Source: Cryptomeria japonica
Taxonomy: Eukaryota > Streptophyta > Pinopsida > Cupressales > Cupressaceae
Assembly (NCBI RefSeq): GCF_030272615.1
Contig: NC_081410.1
Location: forward strand, 144,322,349 to 144,386,348
Reading direction: 5' to 3'
DNA length: 64,000 bases
The translations under genes and the position numbers were made by a program. Positions 22,753 through 35,808 of this stretch are shown piece after piece. Every line of letters starts with the position of its first letter. The first letter of the stretch is position 1. The notes under the pieces are model-generated. The model saw only the letters and a program-made list of their open reading frames with translations. It searched no databases and was not told where the DNA came from.

Positions 22753-25700
22753 ATGACGACAGCTGCAAGGCCAACTTGGGCGCCTGCAAAGGGAGGACAT
22801 GAACAGGGCGGGACTAGAATCTTCGGCCCCTCTCAGAAATTTTCCTCCAGAGATCTTGCTGCCCACACAAACCTCAAAACCAGGCATGTTTTTGTTTTTT
22901 CAGTTTCTTGTGTACGTTCTTTTCTCGGCTAATTTGAATATTTGCTGTCGTTCTTCTCAGAAAATTTTTGTGGATAATCTTTTATTTGAGTAAGGATTAT
23001 GTAGAGGGAAAGATTTTGGTTCTGAAGAATGAAAAGATTTAATGAGCCCTTATAATGAAACGGAAAATACATCAGGTGATTCATGTGCTAAGGCATGTTC
23101 TCTGATTCTAGTTCAGCACAGAAATAGAAAAATAGGGCATCTTTTTTGGGGGGAAAATAAGTCTCGTTTATACCTTTTAGAGATCTTTAAAATGACCTAT
23201 TGTGGAAGGGTGATAATCTTTGAACTGATTATAAATGTCCTTTTCATCATGGCCAATCTCTGGGCACAATACTGAAGAATGCGTAATTGTGTAAAGTTCT
23301 ACCAAATAAACAATCCAATTTACTTTCATGTTTCTGATTGAGTTAGATACGCTGGCAGTGATGAACGGAACATGAACTAGGACAATGTGTCTCGATATAG
23401 GATATTATGGAAACTCTCGACACAAACACCACCTTAAATTTCTTGCTATGAAACCAGATTATTGTTTTATAAGCAAAAACTAACTCGGATAGGTATTTTA
23501 ACGTAATATAAAGTCTGCTTGCCGCACCATTTTTTCCTTCCTACCCTTACAAAGCCTGTAAATTGGAAGCATAGAAACCAAAATACATTATACACATGGT
23601 ATCAATCAGACCATGCAGCATGACTTGGAACCATTTTATCAGTAAAGCCCACAAATATGATTGCAAGAAATTGACGGATGAAATAACCATATTAGCAATC
23701 CTTGGTTATAAGATAAAACCAGTGTTCCACGGGCGTTGGGGACGGGGGGACGTGGGGACGGGACGGGGGGGACCAAGGGCCTAAGTTTGGGGATGGCGGG
23801 GGGACGGCGGTGGGGGGTGGCGGGGTGGTGGTGCTGATATAGTTATACATATACATATAGTACTTGAAAAACTAGTTTTGAAAAGATGTATGACAGTATT
23901 ACAGTATCAGAATTACATTTCAAATGAGACTATAGGAAATTTGAAATGCTAAATCTAAATACCAAGATTTCTAAGTTGTGTTGTTATATTGAGCCTAATC
24001 AGACTCAGAGGTTAGATTTTCCCTACTTCTATCGGCGCGGTTCCCCCTATATTTTTCAACGGGGGTTTAGGGGCAGCGCCCCCAAGTTGGGGTCAAGTGG
24101 CAGCGCCCTGCAAGGCCAAAAATACTTTTATTATTTTCTAAAGGCATCGGGTGTTATTTTTCAATTGGCCCACGTCCAATTAGAGTTACCCCTTAACCCT
24201 CAAAAAACTTAAAAAGTCACTTTTTTTTTAAATTTTAATTTTAAACATTTCATATACGTGGGGGCAACAGGAGGCGTCTGGGCGTCTCCCCGTCCCTGGA
24301 GAGACGGCTGCACATCTCTTGAAGGACGGTGAGACGCTCGCGTCTCCCAAGGAGACGTGGAGGCGTCTCCATGTCTCTCTGGGAGATGCCCAGACGTTTC
24401 CCAAGGAGACGTCTCCGCATCCCGGCGGTGCTTGGGTGGCAGCGGCGGGACGGCGGGGGATGTCACGTCCCCGTCCCCCCATCCCCGAGATGTTTCTGAT
24501 GGGGGGACGCGCCCAAAAAGGGGGGGGGACGTTTCCCCGTGGAACACTGGATAAAACACTGACGAGCAGATTCATGTTAAATTTTGTCGAGTACGTGGGA
24601 GAGAATTGGTCATTTGAACAAGCTTATCATACCTCCCAACAAAGAAACAGCAAGGGCCATACCCATGCACTTGGCATGGTAGCACAGATATAGTTTGAGG
24701 ATGATGAAGAACACAATGAGCCTAAGTCTGATCGAAACCCACATTGTTATCAGATGTAGATGCCAACTTACCTGATAAAGAGCAGATGCCAATGTTAAAG
24801 TGGTAGATCTTTAGTATTAAATAATATGTCCATTCCGCAAACAATGCGTTGTTTGGAAGAATAATGTCTAGAACATATGTACTTTGAAGAGCACCTACTT
24901 CATAGTGTTTGAAAATAGGGTCCAACTCAAATCCCTCTATCTGAGTAAAATAACTTTAGAGTCTAAATAAGATCTAGTGGTCACAAACTTCAGTTGTGCA
25001 ATGCAGAGGTTATATGTATTCCAGGGATCTTTCTGGCTGAATTTGTATGGTTTCTTTTTGTCTTGAAGGTGTCCTGGATCAAGGATACCCTTAGCTTTAG
25101 ATTAACTAGGTCGATTATTATAATTTTGAAATTAAACTTATGTTAATTTGACAATATTAACTCTCCTACACAAGCAGGGAAGTTTGAAAAAAAACCTTGT
25201 ATAATTAATCCTGCATGTGGGGAAAGTTTTCAAAGCATCTTCATTGTACAGTACTTGTTGCCTGTTGGTGGTTATTCAACTGCATAGCTTTGTGTCTCTG
25301 TAAACTACTTACTGTTGATGACCTCTTTCACTCTTCTCACTTTGTTTGTGCGTGAAACTATATAATGTGGTATGCACATAATAATATAATTGTAATGTCC
25401 CTTTTTAAATATTCCTTATTGTTGCCTTAAATAGATATTCCACACTCACAATAATACTTGCATAATTAATTATAAATATTAATTTGACTTCAAACTTAAA
25501 TTTTGAGAATTTTCAACTCTGAATTTAAATCTTAATACAAACTTGAAAATATTAAACTTACATTTTGCTGTAATCTTTCCTCCTATCTGCAGCTTCTTTA
25601 CTTGTATAATTGTCTTGAAATGCTTCCTAAATTTCAGTCTGAAGTTAGGAATTTTTGGCCACTAACTTGGCAAGAGAAATTAAGGGTTTTCATCTTTAAA

Positions 25701-27504
25701 TCTCTAATCTTTGAAGGTTTTCATGCTTTGTTTGCTGAACCATGTTTCACATTGTACAAGGGATGAAAATCAGATATAAAATATATTTTTTTATGTATTG
25801 ATACTTCTCCTTGTTTGTTGTCTCTTATATATCTTTTTCCTTAAATGGTCATGATTCTTCAGATGCCCCTTGACGTTTGATTATAAAAAACTTAATTTTT
25901 ATATTCTATAACTATATTATATTTTATATATTTTTTTTAGTATTTTAATTTATAATTATTGTTTATTACTATAATCTTTTTTTAAAAAAGGGCACATTAC
26001 AATAATACGATTGTATATTTCTAATGTATCTGTCGCGAAGAGGTTGTATGACAATTTCTCTAGCTAGAAAATTTTGTTTTCTGACATTGTAGTTAATCAT
26101 AATCAATGTATAATCCTCCCATAAGAACCAGTACCTATTCTAAGATTATTGTGGTTCTGAATGTGTACGATCAATAGGGGATTATCTATAGGCTATATCA
26201 ATTTCAGCCAGATTTATAGCATTTCCAGAATTAAGTCGAATTGATTTGAAAACTAGGGTTCAACAAGTTTAGAAACCAAGTGTAGATGGAGACTGATTAT
26301 TCTTATTCATATTAACAAGAAAGTACTTTGACCATCATGTTGGGTATTTGTCAATCTCCAATGTTACATCTTATTATAAATTTAAAATTATCTCTACATT
26401 TCGTATAAAACATATTAACAATCCTTCATTTCAGGAAGGAAGGCCAAGATACTCAAGATGAACTCCGTAAAAGAAACCTCAGGGAGGAACTTGAAGAACG
26501 AGAACGTAGGCACTTTTCAAAGGATAAGGGATATGTTGGTAAGCATTATTTAAGGATGTTTGAATCTTGTCATGCTTGTGTAAATACTGAATACACATTG
26601 AAGTCATTGCCTCTGAATCTGATGCATGTGCTTGTGATTTTTGTTGCAGATGATAGAGACCACAGAAAAGGACCAAGTGCAGGGAATCTTTACCTTGAAG
26701 GTTGACCTTTTTCATATATAGCAACTGTAGTTTTACTATATATATGTTGGACACTTTTTTTTATTTTCATAGTCTATTGTTTGTTTTGCAGGTTCTAAAA
26801 GAGAACCTGAAGACAGATTGGCTCCTCGTAATATAGATGCTGATGATTCTGATGTTGATGTAAAAAGTGATTCAGATGAAAGGTACTCTAGGCTGATAGG
26901 TTTATTACAATGTTGCTTATTATCATATACTGCAAGGACTATTCTTATTGAACATTGATGATCGTTTCTTTATAGTGATAATGATGATGATGATGAGGAT
27001 GACACAGCAGCTCTATTGGCAGAATTAGAGCAAATAAGAAATGAAAGAGCTGAAGAGAAGAAGCGCAAAGTAAGATGCTTTTCCATTTACAGCTTTCATA
27101 TGGTTCATAAATTGTAAATGTCTAGATCAAATATATCAGCTTCATTGTGCTTTTTAAATTTATATATTATTTTGGTATTGTTTTAGGATCGACAAAAGCA
27201 AGAAGAGGAGTTAAAAGTAAAGGAAGCCGAACTGATACGTGGCAACCCATTGTTGAATCCTACTTCTTTTAATGTGAAGAGGAGGTTTGTTTGGAAATTC
27301 TTCTTCTTTATGCCTCATGTGTTATAACTAGAAAACTTATTGTCTTATCTCAGATTCTAATAACGAAATGTGTGATACAGATGGGATGATGATGTTGTTT
27401 TCAAGAACCAAACACGAGGTGAAGCAAAGGTTCCAAAGCGATTCATCAATGACACTATCAGAAGTGATTTTCACCGCAAATTTTTGCATAAGTACATGAA
27501 ATAA
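22753..27504 (+). CDS. CWC15: CWC15 homolog, spliceosome-associated protein (seven coding exons)
   Basis: Coding exons: 22753-22883, 26435-26538, 26650-26700, 26792-26882, 26976-27069, 27187-27284, 27381-27504; 693 nt, 230 residues. The start gives [15 protein letters not shown], the invariant family N-terminus. Later landmarks are LEERERR (about 60-66), an acidic DADDSDVD to DDDDEDD tract (about 111-140), [28 protein letters not shown] (about 189-201) and the end [11 protein letters not shown]. Cwf15/Cwc15 proteins are nuclear components of the Prp19/CDC5-associated spliceosome, needed for pre-mRNA splicing. All downstream introns are GT-AG and 91-117 bp. Intron 1 is 3551 bp, appears to use a GC donor, and hosts an hAT element. 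No break is seen, so the gene is probably functional. Confidence 0.97.
22884..22885 (+). other. CWC15: Probable GC 5' splice site of CWC15 intron 1
   Basis: The exon ends ACCAG and the intron begins GCATGT. The acceptor TTTCAG at 26429-26434 restores AG+G (Arg) and then KEGQDTQ, in frame. The CAG|GC donor fits the GC-AG intron class, where the rest of the donor matches U1 well. The alternative is a GT four bases downstream with an acceptor at 26438, which also keeps frame but gives RHEGQ and a poor acceptor context. Confidence 0.7.
23720..24549. mobile_element. Non-autonomous hAT-type element in CWC15 intron 1
   Basis: The terminal inverted repeats CAGTGTTCCACGGG are perfect over 14 bp. They are flanked by an exact 8 bp duplication GATAAAAC (23712-23719 and 24550-24557), both hallmarks of hAT transposons. 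The 830 bp body is GC- and CpG-rich at both ends, with many GAGACG/CGTCTC inverted units at 24270-24420 and G-runs at 23740-23830. The middle holds the GGGGCAGCGCCCC palindrome near 24070. No transposase is encoded; the open frames inside are by-products of base composition. Confidence 0.93.
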
Positions 27505-28012
27505 TGCGCTTACAAACAAAATGTTAAGCGATATGGTGTATATTTTATCTTTGGTGTAAACTCATCAGCAAATTGAAGCTTTGGATATCGTTCTCAGGAC
27601 TCTCACATGTGGATTTAGAAAAGATGCAAATTGATGGAACTATAGTGGAATATTTGATATTAGCAAGTTGTCAAGAATTTCTAATTATGTGGACTAATTT
27701 CTGGGAATTTAGCTGTGTGCTTTACACTCTAAGTTGAAACTGGATTTCATATACACCTTACCAGTTACCAACACTTACCCTTTTCCACTGATTGTGTAGA
27801 ATCTTGATGAGCTCAAGTTTCTCAGCTTGAACAGTTTGTCTTCCAGGAGCATTACTCTGTTCTATCTGGATTTTAACTCTTTCCTTCAAAATTTCTGTTA
27901 TGGTCATGATCAATCTTTACATATGCAAATTTATTGAGTGTTGAAAAATGTTATGTAAACTTTTTTTGTAGAGTTAAAAATCAGCAGAATGCTTCTATTC
28001 AAATCAACGTGG

Positions 28013-28600
28013 CTTAGTTAGATGCAAGGTGGTAAATTGAAGGAAATAATTTTATGGTATCTTTTCTGTGCTATTATTTACTTGTCGTTCTCTATGGTTA
28101 TTTAAAAGAATAATTTCACAATTTTTCTTGAGATATGCTACATGCCATGAGCTGACTGAGGTCATGATACCCTTTCTTGGCACTTTATCACAAAAAATTC
28201 TTAAGAGTCAAGATGAATCGCATCATTGTAATCATTTCTACCAGCCTTACTTTGATATATTTGTTGTCAAGCATATTTGTCTCATAACTAAACCTCATTA
28301 TGTGGCTAGTTAGAAAGCAAGGCACTAAATTGAAGGTAACAATTTTATGATATATTTTCCGTGCTATCATTTACTTGTGATTCTATACAGTTATGTAAAA
28401 GAATGTATTTCACAAATTTTCATGAGCTTGAGTTCTGCTACATGCGATTAGCTCATGGTACCTTTTTCTTGGCTCAAAATCACCAAAAATTCTGAAAGTC
28501 GAGATGAATCATGTAAGTGTAATTATCTCTACTAGCGTTTCATATGCTGGTTGGCAAGCATATTAGTCTCCTAAATAAGACCTCATGGTGGTTCATTATT
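28013..28600. repeat. Diverged tandem duplication of about 292 bp
   Basis: The block beginning TTAGTTAGATGCAAGG (about 28014) recurs at about 28306 as CTAGTTAGAAAGCAAGG. Both copies then run through TTTACTTGT, GCTACATGC and CAAGCATATT landmarks in the same order. Divergence is high, so the duplication is old. Confidence 0.8.
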
Positions 28601-30069
28601 CTTATTTTATATGAGAAGAAAATATTGTGATGGACCAAGGATACCCATTTTGCGGTGTTGGAGTACAGCATTTGCGATGCTTGATTTATATTTAAAAATT
28701 TGTTGATCCTAGCAAACCCAATTTGATGAAATATGCCAATATTAATGTGTTGATTAATTTGTCTTTTAATTTAGTTTCAGAAAAATTCGCCTGCTTATAA
28801 GGATGCCAAAGTTCAATTGATTCGGGGCATAACTTAAATTGGTGGCAAAAAATCATGAGGCTGATAGTGAACGCAATTAGAACAGCAGAGGAGACCGAAT
28901 CGCGTGTTTTGTCTCAATTTAATGGCTCTACATGTTTGTTCTTACTCTGAAAAGATGACAAAAAATCCTTCTTGGTCCGTTTACTTTGAAAATTGATTTT
29001 GTTCTTAAACTATATTAAATAGTTGCTAAGTATTACTGAGGGTGGAATCTGTAAAATTAGGTTTTAATCATTGGATCGAGAAACTCGATGCTGCCATTGG
29101 TTGTTTTGCCTAATCTACTCTTGATGCATTCAGATGGGATAAAAAAACCCAAATTCTGGGGTGCCCCTCTAATAGTTGGATTTACTTCATTAAACTTCAC
29201 GTATCACAATCATCATCCATTTAATTATTGTTGTGAACTTGCGACAATTAAAAGCTTAGAAATGGAGGCACATGCGGGGATGCACGCTGTTGGGAAAGGA
29301 GTCGTGTCCTTGATGCTCGATGACTCTGCATGTCATGTCCCTCTGCTTCGCAAACCTTGACATTATTATTGTGCTTTAAAAGTGTTTCTTAACACTAAAT
29401 TAATAAAATAAAATAAATAAATTATATATTATAAAAAATATAAAAATAATAATGAATAAAACAAATTCAAATTTTGGTCCCTAGACTACAAGGGGATAAG
29501 TGTAGATTGATTAATCTTTGGAGCGTTTGATTTTGAGATGTTCAGTTGATAGTTTTGAGTCACCTTTTGCATTCGGAGCCAGCAAGGATGATAAACTCTC
29601 GAAGGCGTTCGAGAGATTAAGACAATACCTTTTCTCCTATCTTGTGCAATCCATTCAGGATTTGCAAGGTGAGTTAATTTGCCAAATTTGTGTATGTTCT
29701 AGTTTTTTCGGTGAGCAGTTGTGATAGTATATAGCAGTAGGCACCTATATCGTCTTGTGCAGGTTGGTTTTCATCCCAGGTATATCTCTAGGGAAAGTCA
29801 AAGGTTACAGCTTTATTGAGGACTCATTGCAACCAACATCATATGGGTCAACTATCGTAGAAATTTTTTATTTTTATTTTTTTTAAATTATAAATTTACC
29901 CAAACTATGTGAACTCCAAAAATGATGTAAAATTCCTTCAATGGCACCAAATCAACAATCTAGCCTTGTAGAAAATATCCAAAAATTACCAATAATTATT
30001 TGCTTGCAAATCTAATTGATAGATCCCTGAAATTTTGCACAAAATTGCCAAATTAGCTCAACATGCAAA

Positions 30070-30240
30070 CCCTAGAATGAATTTGCCAATGCCAAAGATG
30101 AAGATTCCCATCCTCACCTCTGAAAATCAAAAGCCAAGAGAGTTTGTGTCCTCCCTAGATTGAATTTGCCAATACCAAAGATGAAGATTTCCATCTTCAC
30201 TTCTCTTCACTGCTGAAAATCAAAAGCCAAGAGAGTTTGT
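30070..30240. repeat. Diverged tandem duplication of about 85 bp
   Basis: TGAATTTGCCAATGCCAAAG through AAAGCCAAGAGAGTTTGTGT occurs at about 30077 and again at about 30161 with few changes. The context is AT-rich intergenic DNA. Confidence 0.8.
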
Positions 30241-31718
30241 GTATACCAAATTGCTGAAGACCAGCCAAGAGTTTTCATCCTAGCATACCAAAACTCAAAT
30301 GTCGAAGCCGGCAATGAAATGCCAAATGAAAACTTGATAATGTGTATAGAAGCCAAGTGCCTCCTTTTAAAGATTTCCATCTGAGTCCATGATAATTTTC
30401 CCACCAAAATAATATTTGATAATTTTATTTTTATTTTTATCTTATTTAATTTTATTCTTTATTTATCACTACTGTTGAAAAACACTTTTTATTTTATTAT
30501 AATAATATTACTTAAGCTGTCTCTTAAATTGAAAAATTACTAGGCAACTTAAAATAATATATTTATTTATTTCATTTTTCCTCTTGCTTATGGGAAATAG
30601 AAATAGGTTCGAGTCAGCTCTATTTTGAAAAAAGGCACATAACAAAGCACTTGGAAATCCAAGTGCAACATATTATTGAGTATCCACTGAACAAGCATTC
30701 AAGTTTCATAATTTGTGTGCCAGTAATATCAGTTTATCCATTCAATTGGAAGTTGTACATGACAAGGTTATATTTGGTGAACAAAATCACTTATTGATTT
30801 AAGATGTTTTGCCCTGATACATTTAATGAAATCAACATGTATTATCTTAAACTAGCATTCAATTGTCGTCATACATGATGTGCAACCACTGGTACTTTTT
30901 TTTAATGTATATTGCCATGTCATATTCTTCCTTCCATTGTTATAAGTTTGGGCGTCTCTCAATTTCTTCGAAAATGCTTTGCTATTCTCTAATCAAGTAA
31001 ATTTCTTATCATATCTATCTCATGGGCTTGTCATAAACTGGACCTTAGAGCCTCAACTCATGTATCGATGAGATTACATGTGACAGTACAGATTATATAC
31101 AGATTATTTCAGAAAGTGAATATAACACATGATATTCAATAAAAAATTAAAATAAATTTAACAGTCATGGTTTCAATTCCCCAGGCATGGAAATCTGTAT
31201 TTTCAACAAAGAATGCCATGGTTTATATTTTTCACTATAAAATGCTTTCTCCTGATTAATGGTTTATTACATAAGTTAAATATTTTTACTATATATTGTT
31301 TTCTCCTCATTGCAACCAAACAGAATAAGGGCTCTGTTAAAAACAGACAGATCATTGCCGAAAAAATGAATGAAAGGGCTCTGTTAATATGAATTTGATT
31401 CCTTAATTATTTATACCCTTCGACATATCATTCATTCCAAAAACAAGGCTTTAAATACTACAATGATGTGAACCATATCTGTAAGTACAGAAAACAAATA
31501 ATTGTCTTCCTCATCTATGAAATGAATTTGCAGGAGCCAGTGAGACTTGCACGGGCTAAAATGATAATCATTTGCCCATAATTGATTTTGTTGCCATTAA
31601 TGGTCCTCATGAATAAGCCTACTAAACATCCAATTTCTATGCCACAAACGTTCCCTCTCTCCATCCATGTACAATTTTATATCAAAGGCAAGTATTCACG
31701 AGTACCACATTTACAGAA

Positions 31719-32221
31719 TCATGCCAGACTAGGAACTTCCTCTTCTGATAATTTTGTAGATTTAAGACATTCAGGTTGGTTAGCTCCATAATAGAAGTAG
31801 GCCATTATCTTGGCTAAATCATCTGCCACAAGAATTTCTGCATTTGATGATAAAGAACATTAGAGAAATAATAATAAATACCTGTAAAGACAGAAAAATG
31901 GCTAAAATCGATTAAGGTTAGTGAGATAAAATGAATATGACATGAAGTACAATAAAGCACAATGATAATGATTATAACGAGTATAACAGAAAGAATGACA
32001 AAATAAAATGGCAGAGCTTGGCTTTTAAAAAATGAAACATCATGTATCATCTACTTGATTTGGCAAATGTAGAGACATTATATAGAAAAAAATAGTTTCA
32101 GCACACCTTTTTGACGATGTACTAGCTTGCCATCTTTGATAAAAATGACTACAGGCGTTTCTTCAACATTCAATGTGGATGCCAGTTTGGTTTCCTCAGT
32201 AGCCTCAAACTTGACTGCCTG
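31719..32221 (-). CDS. C-terminal exons of a thioredoxin-fold-like protein (partial gene)
   Basis: Two minus-strand exons join in frame with canonical sites: 32221-32107 (acceptor TAG before it, donor AG|GTGTGC after) and 31837-31719 (acceptor TGCAG, stop TGA). The first encodes VKFEATEETKLASTLNVEE then TPVVIFIKDGKLVHRQK. The TP after the helix and the strand that follows match the cis-Pro half of a thioredoxin fold. The second gives LVADDLAKIMAYFYYGANQ and a short tail. This looks like a plant thioredoxin-like protein, possibly plastid (MRL7/SVR4-like is one guess). Upstream exons were not found, so the gene may be intact further right or truncated. Confidence 0.55.
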
Positions 32222-35200
32222 CTACAAAAGCATATTTTGAGTTTTGAGCACATCTTGGCGTACAAAGCTAGTGAATAAAGAATAGAAAGACATCTGAAAT
32301 TTAAGTTATATATACAAACATAAAGCATACTAGCATATAAAAATCGTTATTAGCAGATTGATACAAAGAAACATGGTTACTTCTGGGTCAAACGTTCAAG
32401 AATGGATACAAATGTGTTCTCCAAGACAAGGTTCCAACCAGAATACTCTTTAGTGCTGATAGTTAAGTGCCATAAAGAATTTGGAGCATGTACTTGGCAA
32501 GTGCACATAACAATCTTGTTTTGGATATTTAAACAAATACCAAGATAAATCACATGCCCAGAATTTCAGGAAAATGTTGTAACTTATATCAATAAATTTA
32601 TGGAAAGTAGGCCACATATACAGGATCTTTTATAAACATTGTCTATCCTTAACATATAGGAACAAAACCAAAAAATTGAGTTTTCTTACCAGCCATTCGG
32701 AGAGGACACTAATAAGGTGGTATCTTTGGGTAATGTTAATATGTCATTGTCATGAATTCTCTGAAGAATTTTGGTGCATGTTGTAAGTTGGAATCAATTT
32801 GATTAATGAACTTGTCAGAATCATCAAATTGATTTGTGCTAGTGTCTGCAAATTATAACAATTATCAAAAAAATCCACTGGGACGATGCTTTGTCCAATT
32901 TTAAATGTACTAGATTTATAGGATACTTCCAACCTGTGTCTGCTAATGATGGATATTGTACATTTATGAGATATTGAGACAAACATTCTATTCACAATTT
33001 CTATCTATTCATCTTTCTCTGCATGAAAATTTGATGACATCTCTAGTAATGTCCAAGAGCTTCCATAGAATCCGACAAAATGTGCTGACAAAATCAGAGT
33101 CTCTGTTGGCAATGATAAAAAAAGTGGACCAAACTCCATTCAAATTCTAGACATAATGGACAAAAATATCTAAAACATATTCTACCACAGCAATTTTAAA
33201 GCAAGGAAGAAGGACAAACATCCAACATTCTATCATATAAGAATGAAGTAGGGACAATTTTTCAGTTTCCTCTGTAAGAGACATATCTATTGATATGCTC
33301 AACATTCTTCTATAATAGTCTTCTATTGACACACACTTCCCTTCTTTCTCAAATTAGCTAAACCAATATAAATTTGGGACGTCATATAAATCAACTGAAC
33401 TTCTTTTAAAATAATTCATCTTATAAATCAACTGAACTCCTTTTAAAATAATTCATCTACTTCACAATAATATTCACGAGAAGGTGGTGAGTTATAAATT
33501 CCTCACTTTTTTTTCCACTTAACGTTTCTGGTATAGGTACCAAGGAATGTTTGATTTCTAAATTTTTTCTTTTAAGGGGTTAATCCTTTCAATTTATACT
33601 ATTTCTTTTACATAGAAGTGCCAAAGACTTTTGTGTAGTCCTAGTGAAGTTTTCAATGAATACTTTTGTCCTGACCAGCAAAGTGTCTTCCCACCACTAG
33701 CAAGAAAGCAAGGATCTACACTTTATGCCATGTCAAGCTACCCCAGATGTGTTGTAAACTATGTATCCAGGGATGCATCGCCTGCATTTTCAGACTCTGT
33801 CCCCTATAGGGGATGTTTCAGGGATGTGGGAACAGATAGGAAACAACCCTCATCTGTCCTTTATTTGCAGAAATTTCGGGAAATTTCCTCTGGGCATCTT
33901 TTTTAGAGGGAGCAGCTGGGGACAGTTAGTCATCCCCTATGGCCTAGTGAAAACGAAAAAAGAAACACAAATTTGAAAAAAGGAAATATCATCGGCCTTG
34001 TTTTCACCTTATAGTCTGAGGATGAAACAATAATTTCACTTCACCAGTAGCTCATGATATAGATGACACTTTATTATAGCATTCAAAAGTTTGCTTAAAT
34101 TTATTGAAACTTTGCTATTGACATTCTCAGTACCCAGTATTTGGCAACCACAAGCCACACCAAAAATTTCTATATAAGGCCTTCTAAAATCTAATTATTT
34201 TAACTTAGCCTGCCACACTTCTTGATTCAAGTGAATCTTGGTTTCAAAAAGAAAACCAGTTGCTTCAGCCAAAGAGAGTATCAGCAATTGAAAGGAAACT
34301 GCTGTTTCAATGGACCATTGATTATCAGATCATTAGATGTGCACCCTATAACTGGAAAATGGAAGTACTCTATGAAAGCACAATCCATATGCTTGACACC
34401 TAGCATTGCTAATAAAAGTGTGTAAATCATTTTTAAGTGCAAATTTATAAACTTGTTCGAGGCCAACACAGTAAACAAAACATTTTCCATTTCAAGTGTA
34501 TTTTTTAATAAATTTGTCCCAAGTTTATAGCTGAAGTCAGATAAGATAATTGCAAAGGCAGAAGGCATCCAATCAAACTATCATATCGGTTGTACAAACT
34601 TTTAAACTACAAGAGCAATTCAAAACCATAAGATGTTTATATAATATTATTAAACTACTACTTGTATATGAACAAACAAATATTTGAATATTCCAAGTGG
34701 TAAGCACATTATGACGAGTAATGATCATTTAACTGTTCCAAATGGTAAGTATGTTCGATTTAATATATAAAGGTACCAGTTATTAACATGGCTTGATATG
34801 TATGCATGTTGACAATGAAAGTAATGAAATTTTGTTAATTTGTGCATTAACTCATGTATTAGTTCAGCTCTAAAATTTTATATTAAGGTTCTACAATGCA
34901 TATAATGAAGGCCTTATCAATGTTATCATACGAATATTTGAAATTTCCTTTTTTTTTTCTCTCAAAATTTTTCCCTTTGTTGAACAGCCATACCCTAGAA
35001 AAATGGCATCCCAAATAGATTTGTCCCAGAAACATGCCCCTCCCCGTCTCCTCCCCCCCAAGCCCACACTCTCCCCCTCCCAAATTCTCTTGCCATCTTC
35101 TCCGAAAAACTTGTAACATTGGTTGTAAATAAATCAACACCACTATTTAAAACCAGAATTTGAGAGATCTCTAAACATTTAAATGAACAGCCTTGCAACT

Positions 35201-35808
35201 TTGTATTGATATTTTTATTTTCCTAACAAACATTTTGTTATGATATTTTTCTTCCTTCTTATAAAAGTTGATCTTGTAGCTTGTGTTGGCACCTGATTTG
35301 ATTGTATCCAATTGTACTTGAATACTAGTTCCCTTATGCATTTTGGCCTTGTTTTGCTCCACTTATAAGCAATATGAGATAATGCTTAATGTGTCTCCCT
35401 TGGTCAAAGCAGCAGCATCAAGCACAGTTTTGGAAAGTACATTTTCTTTGTCTTTGCTTGAATGTAGAAAATTTTAATCAAGAATTAGAAAGTTAAATCA
35501 TGAAAGATTTTAAAGCATTATAATCAATCTTGGCATGCTAGGTGAATTAAGGATATGACCTATAGCTTCTTTTGGGTTATGCAATGCTATTGCTACTTTT
35601 ATGAGGTTGATGAATTATGTATAGAGAACTATCATAATTTTTTGTGCTATTGGAGGACATATTGGGTTCCAGCAAAATTGTTGATAAGCATATAATGCAC
35701 TCGAAATAAGTTTTGCAAGTGTAAGGAGAACAAATTACTACTTATGCAAAGAAAAGTGGATTTGCAACAACATTTGTCTAGTTAGGGTATGTGATTGGAG
35801 TTGGGAGG
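32222..35808. other. Intergenic or intronic DNA upstream of the thioredoxin-like exons
   Basis: If the thioredoxin-like gene is intact its earlier exons lie here or further right, but I could not identify one. A 37 bp tandem pair sits at 33385-33458. The rest is AT-rich with scattered short frames and no recognised domain. Confidence 0.4.
33385..33458. repeat. 37 bp tandem duplication
   Basis: TATAAATCAACTGAACTTCT at 33385 repeats at 33422 with one change over the unit (TTCTT versus TCCTT). Confidence 0.85.

Larger units (their letters stand above)
27505..31718. other. 3' flank of CWC15 and unrecognised intergenic DNA
   Basis: Apart from the duplications listed separately, I see no gene, LTR boundary or RNA gene. 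Open frames such as 29088-29360 have no recognisable motif. Long AT-rich runs lie at 29390-29470 and 30420-30560. Confidence 0.5.

Noticed and set aside
24209-24693. Overlapping open frames rich in Arg, Pro and Gly on both strands
   Set aside because: They lie in the GC-rich arm of the hAT element inside an intron and partly run past its end. Frames exist on both strands and reflect GAGACG repeats, not a protein.
29088-29360. 90-codon open frame
   Set aside because: No motif, no splice context and no similarity I recognise; likely chance in intergenic DNA.
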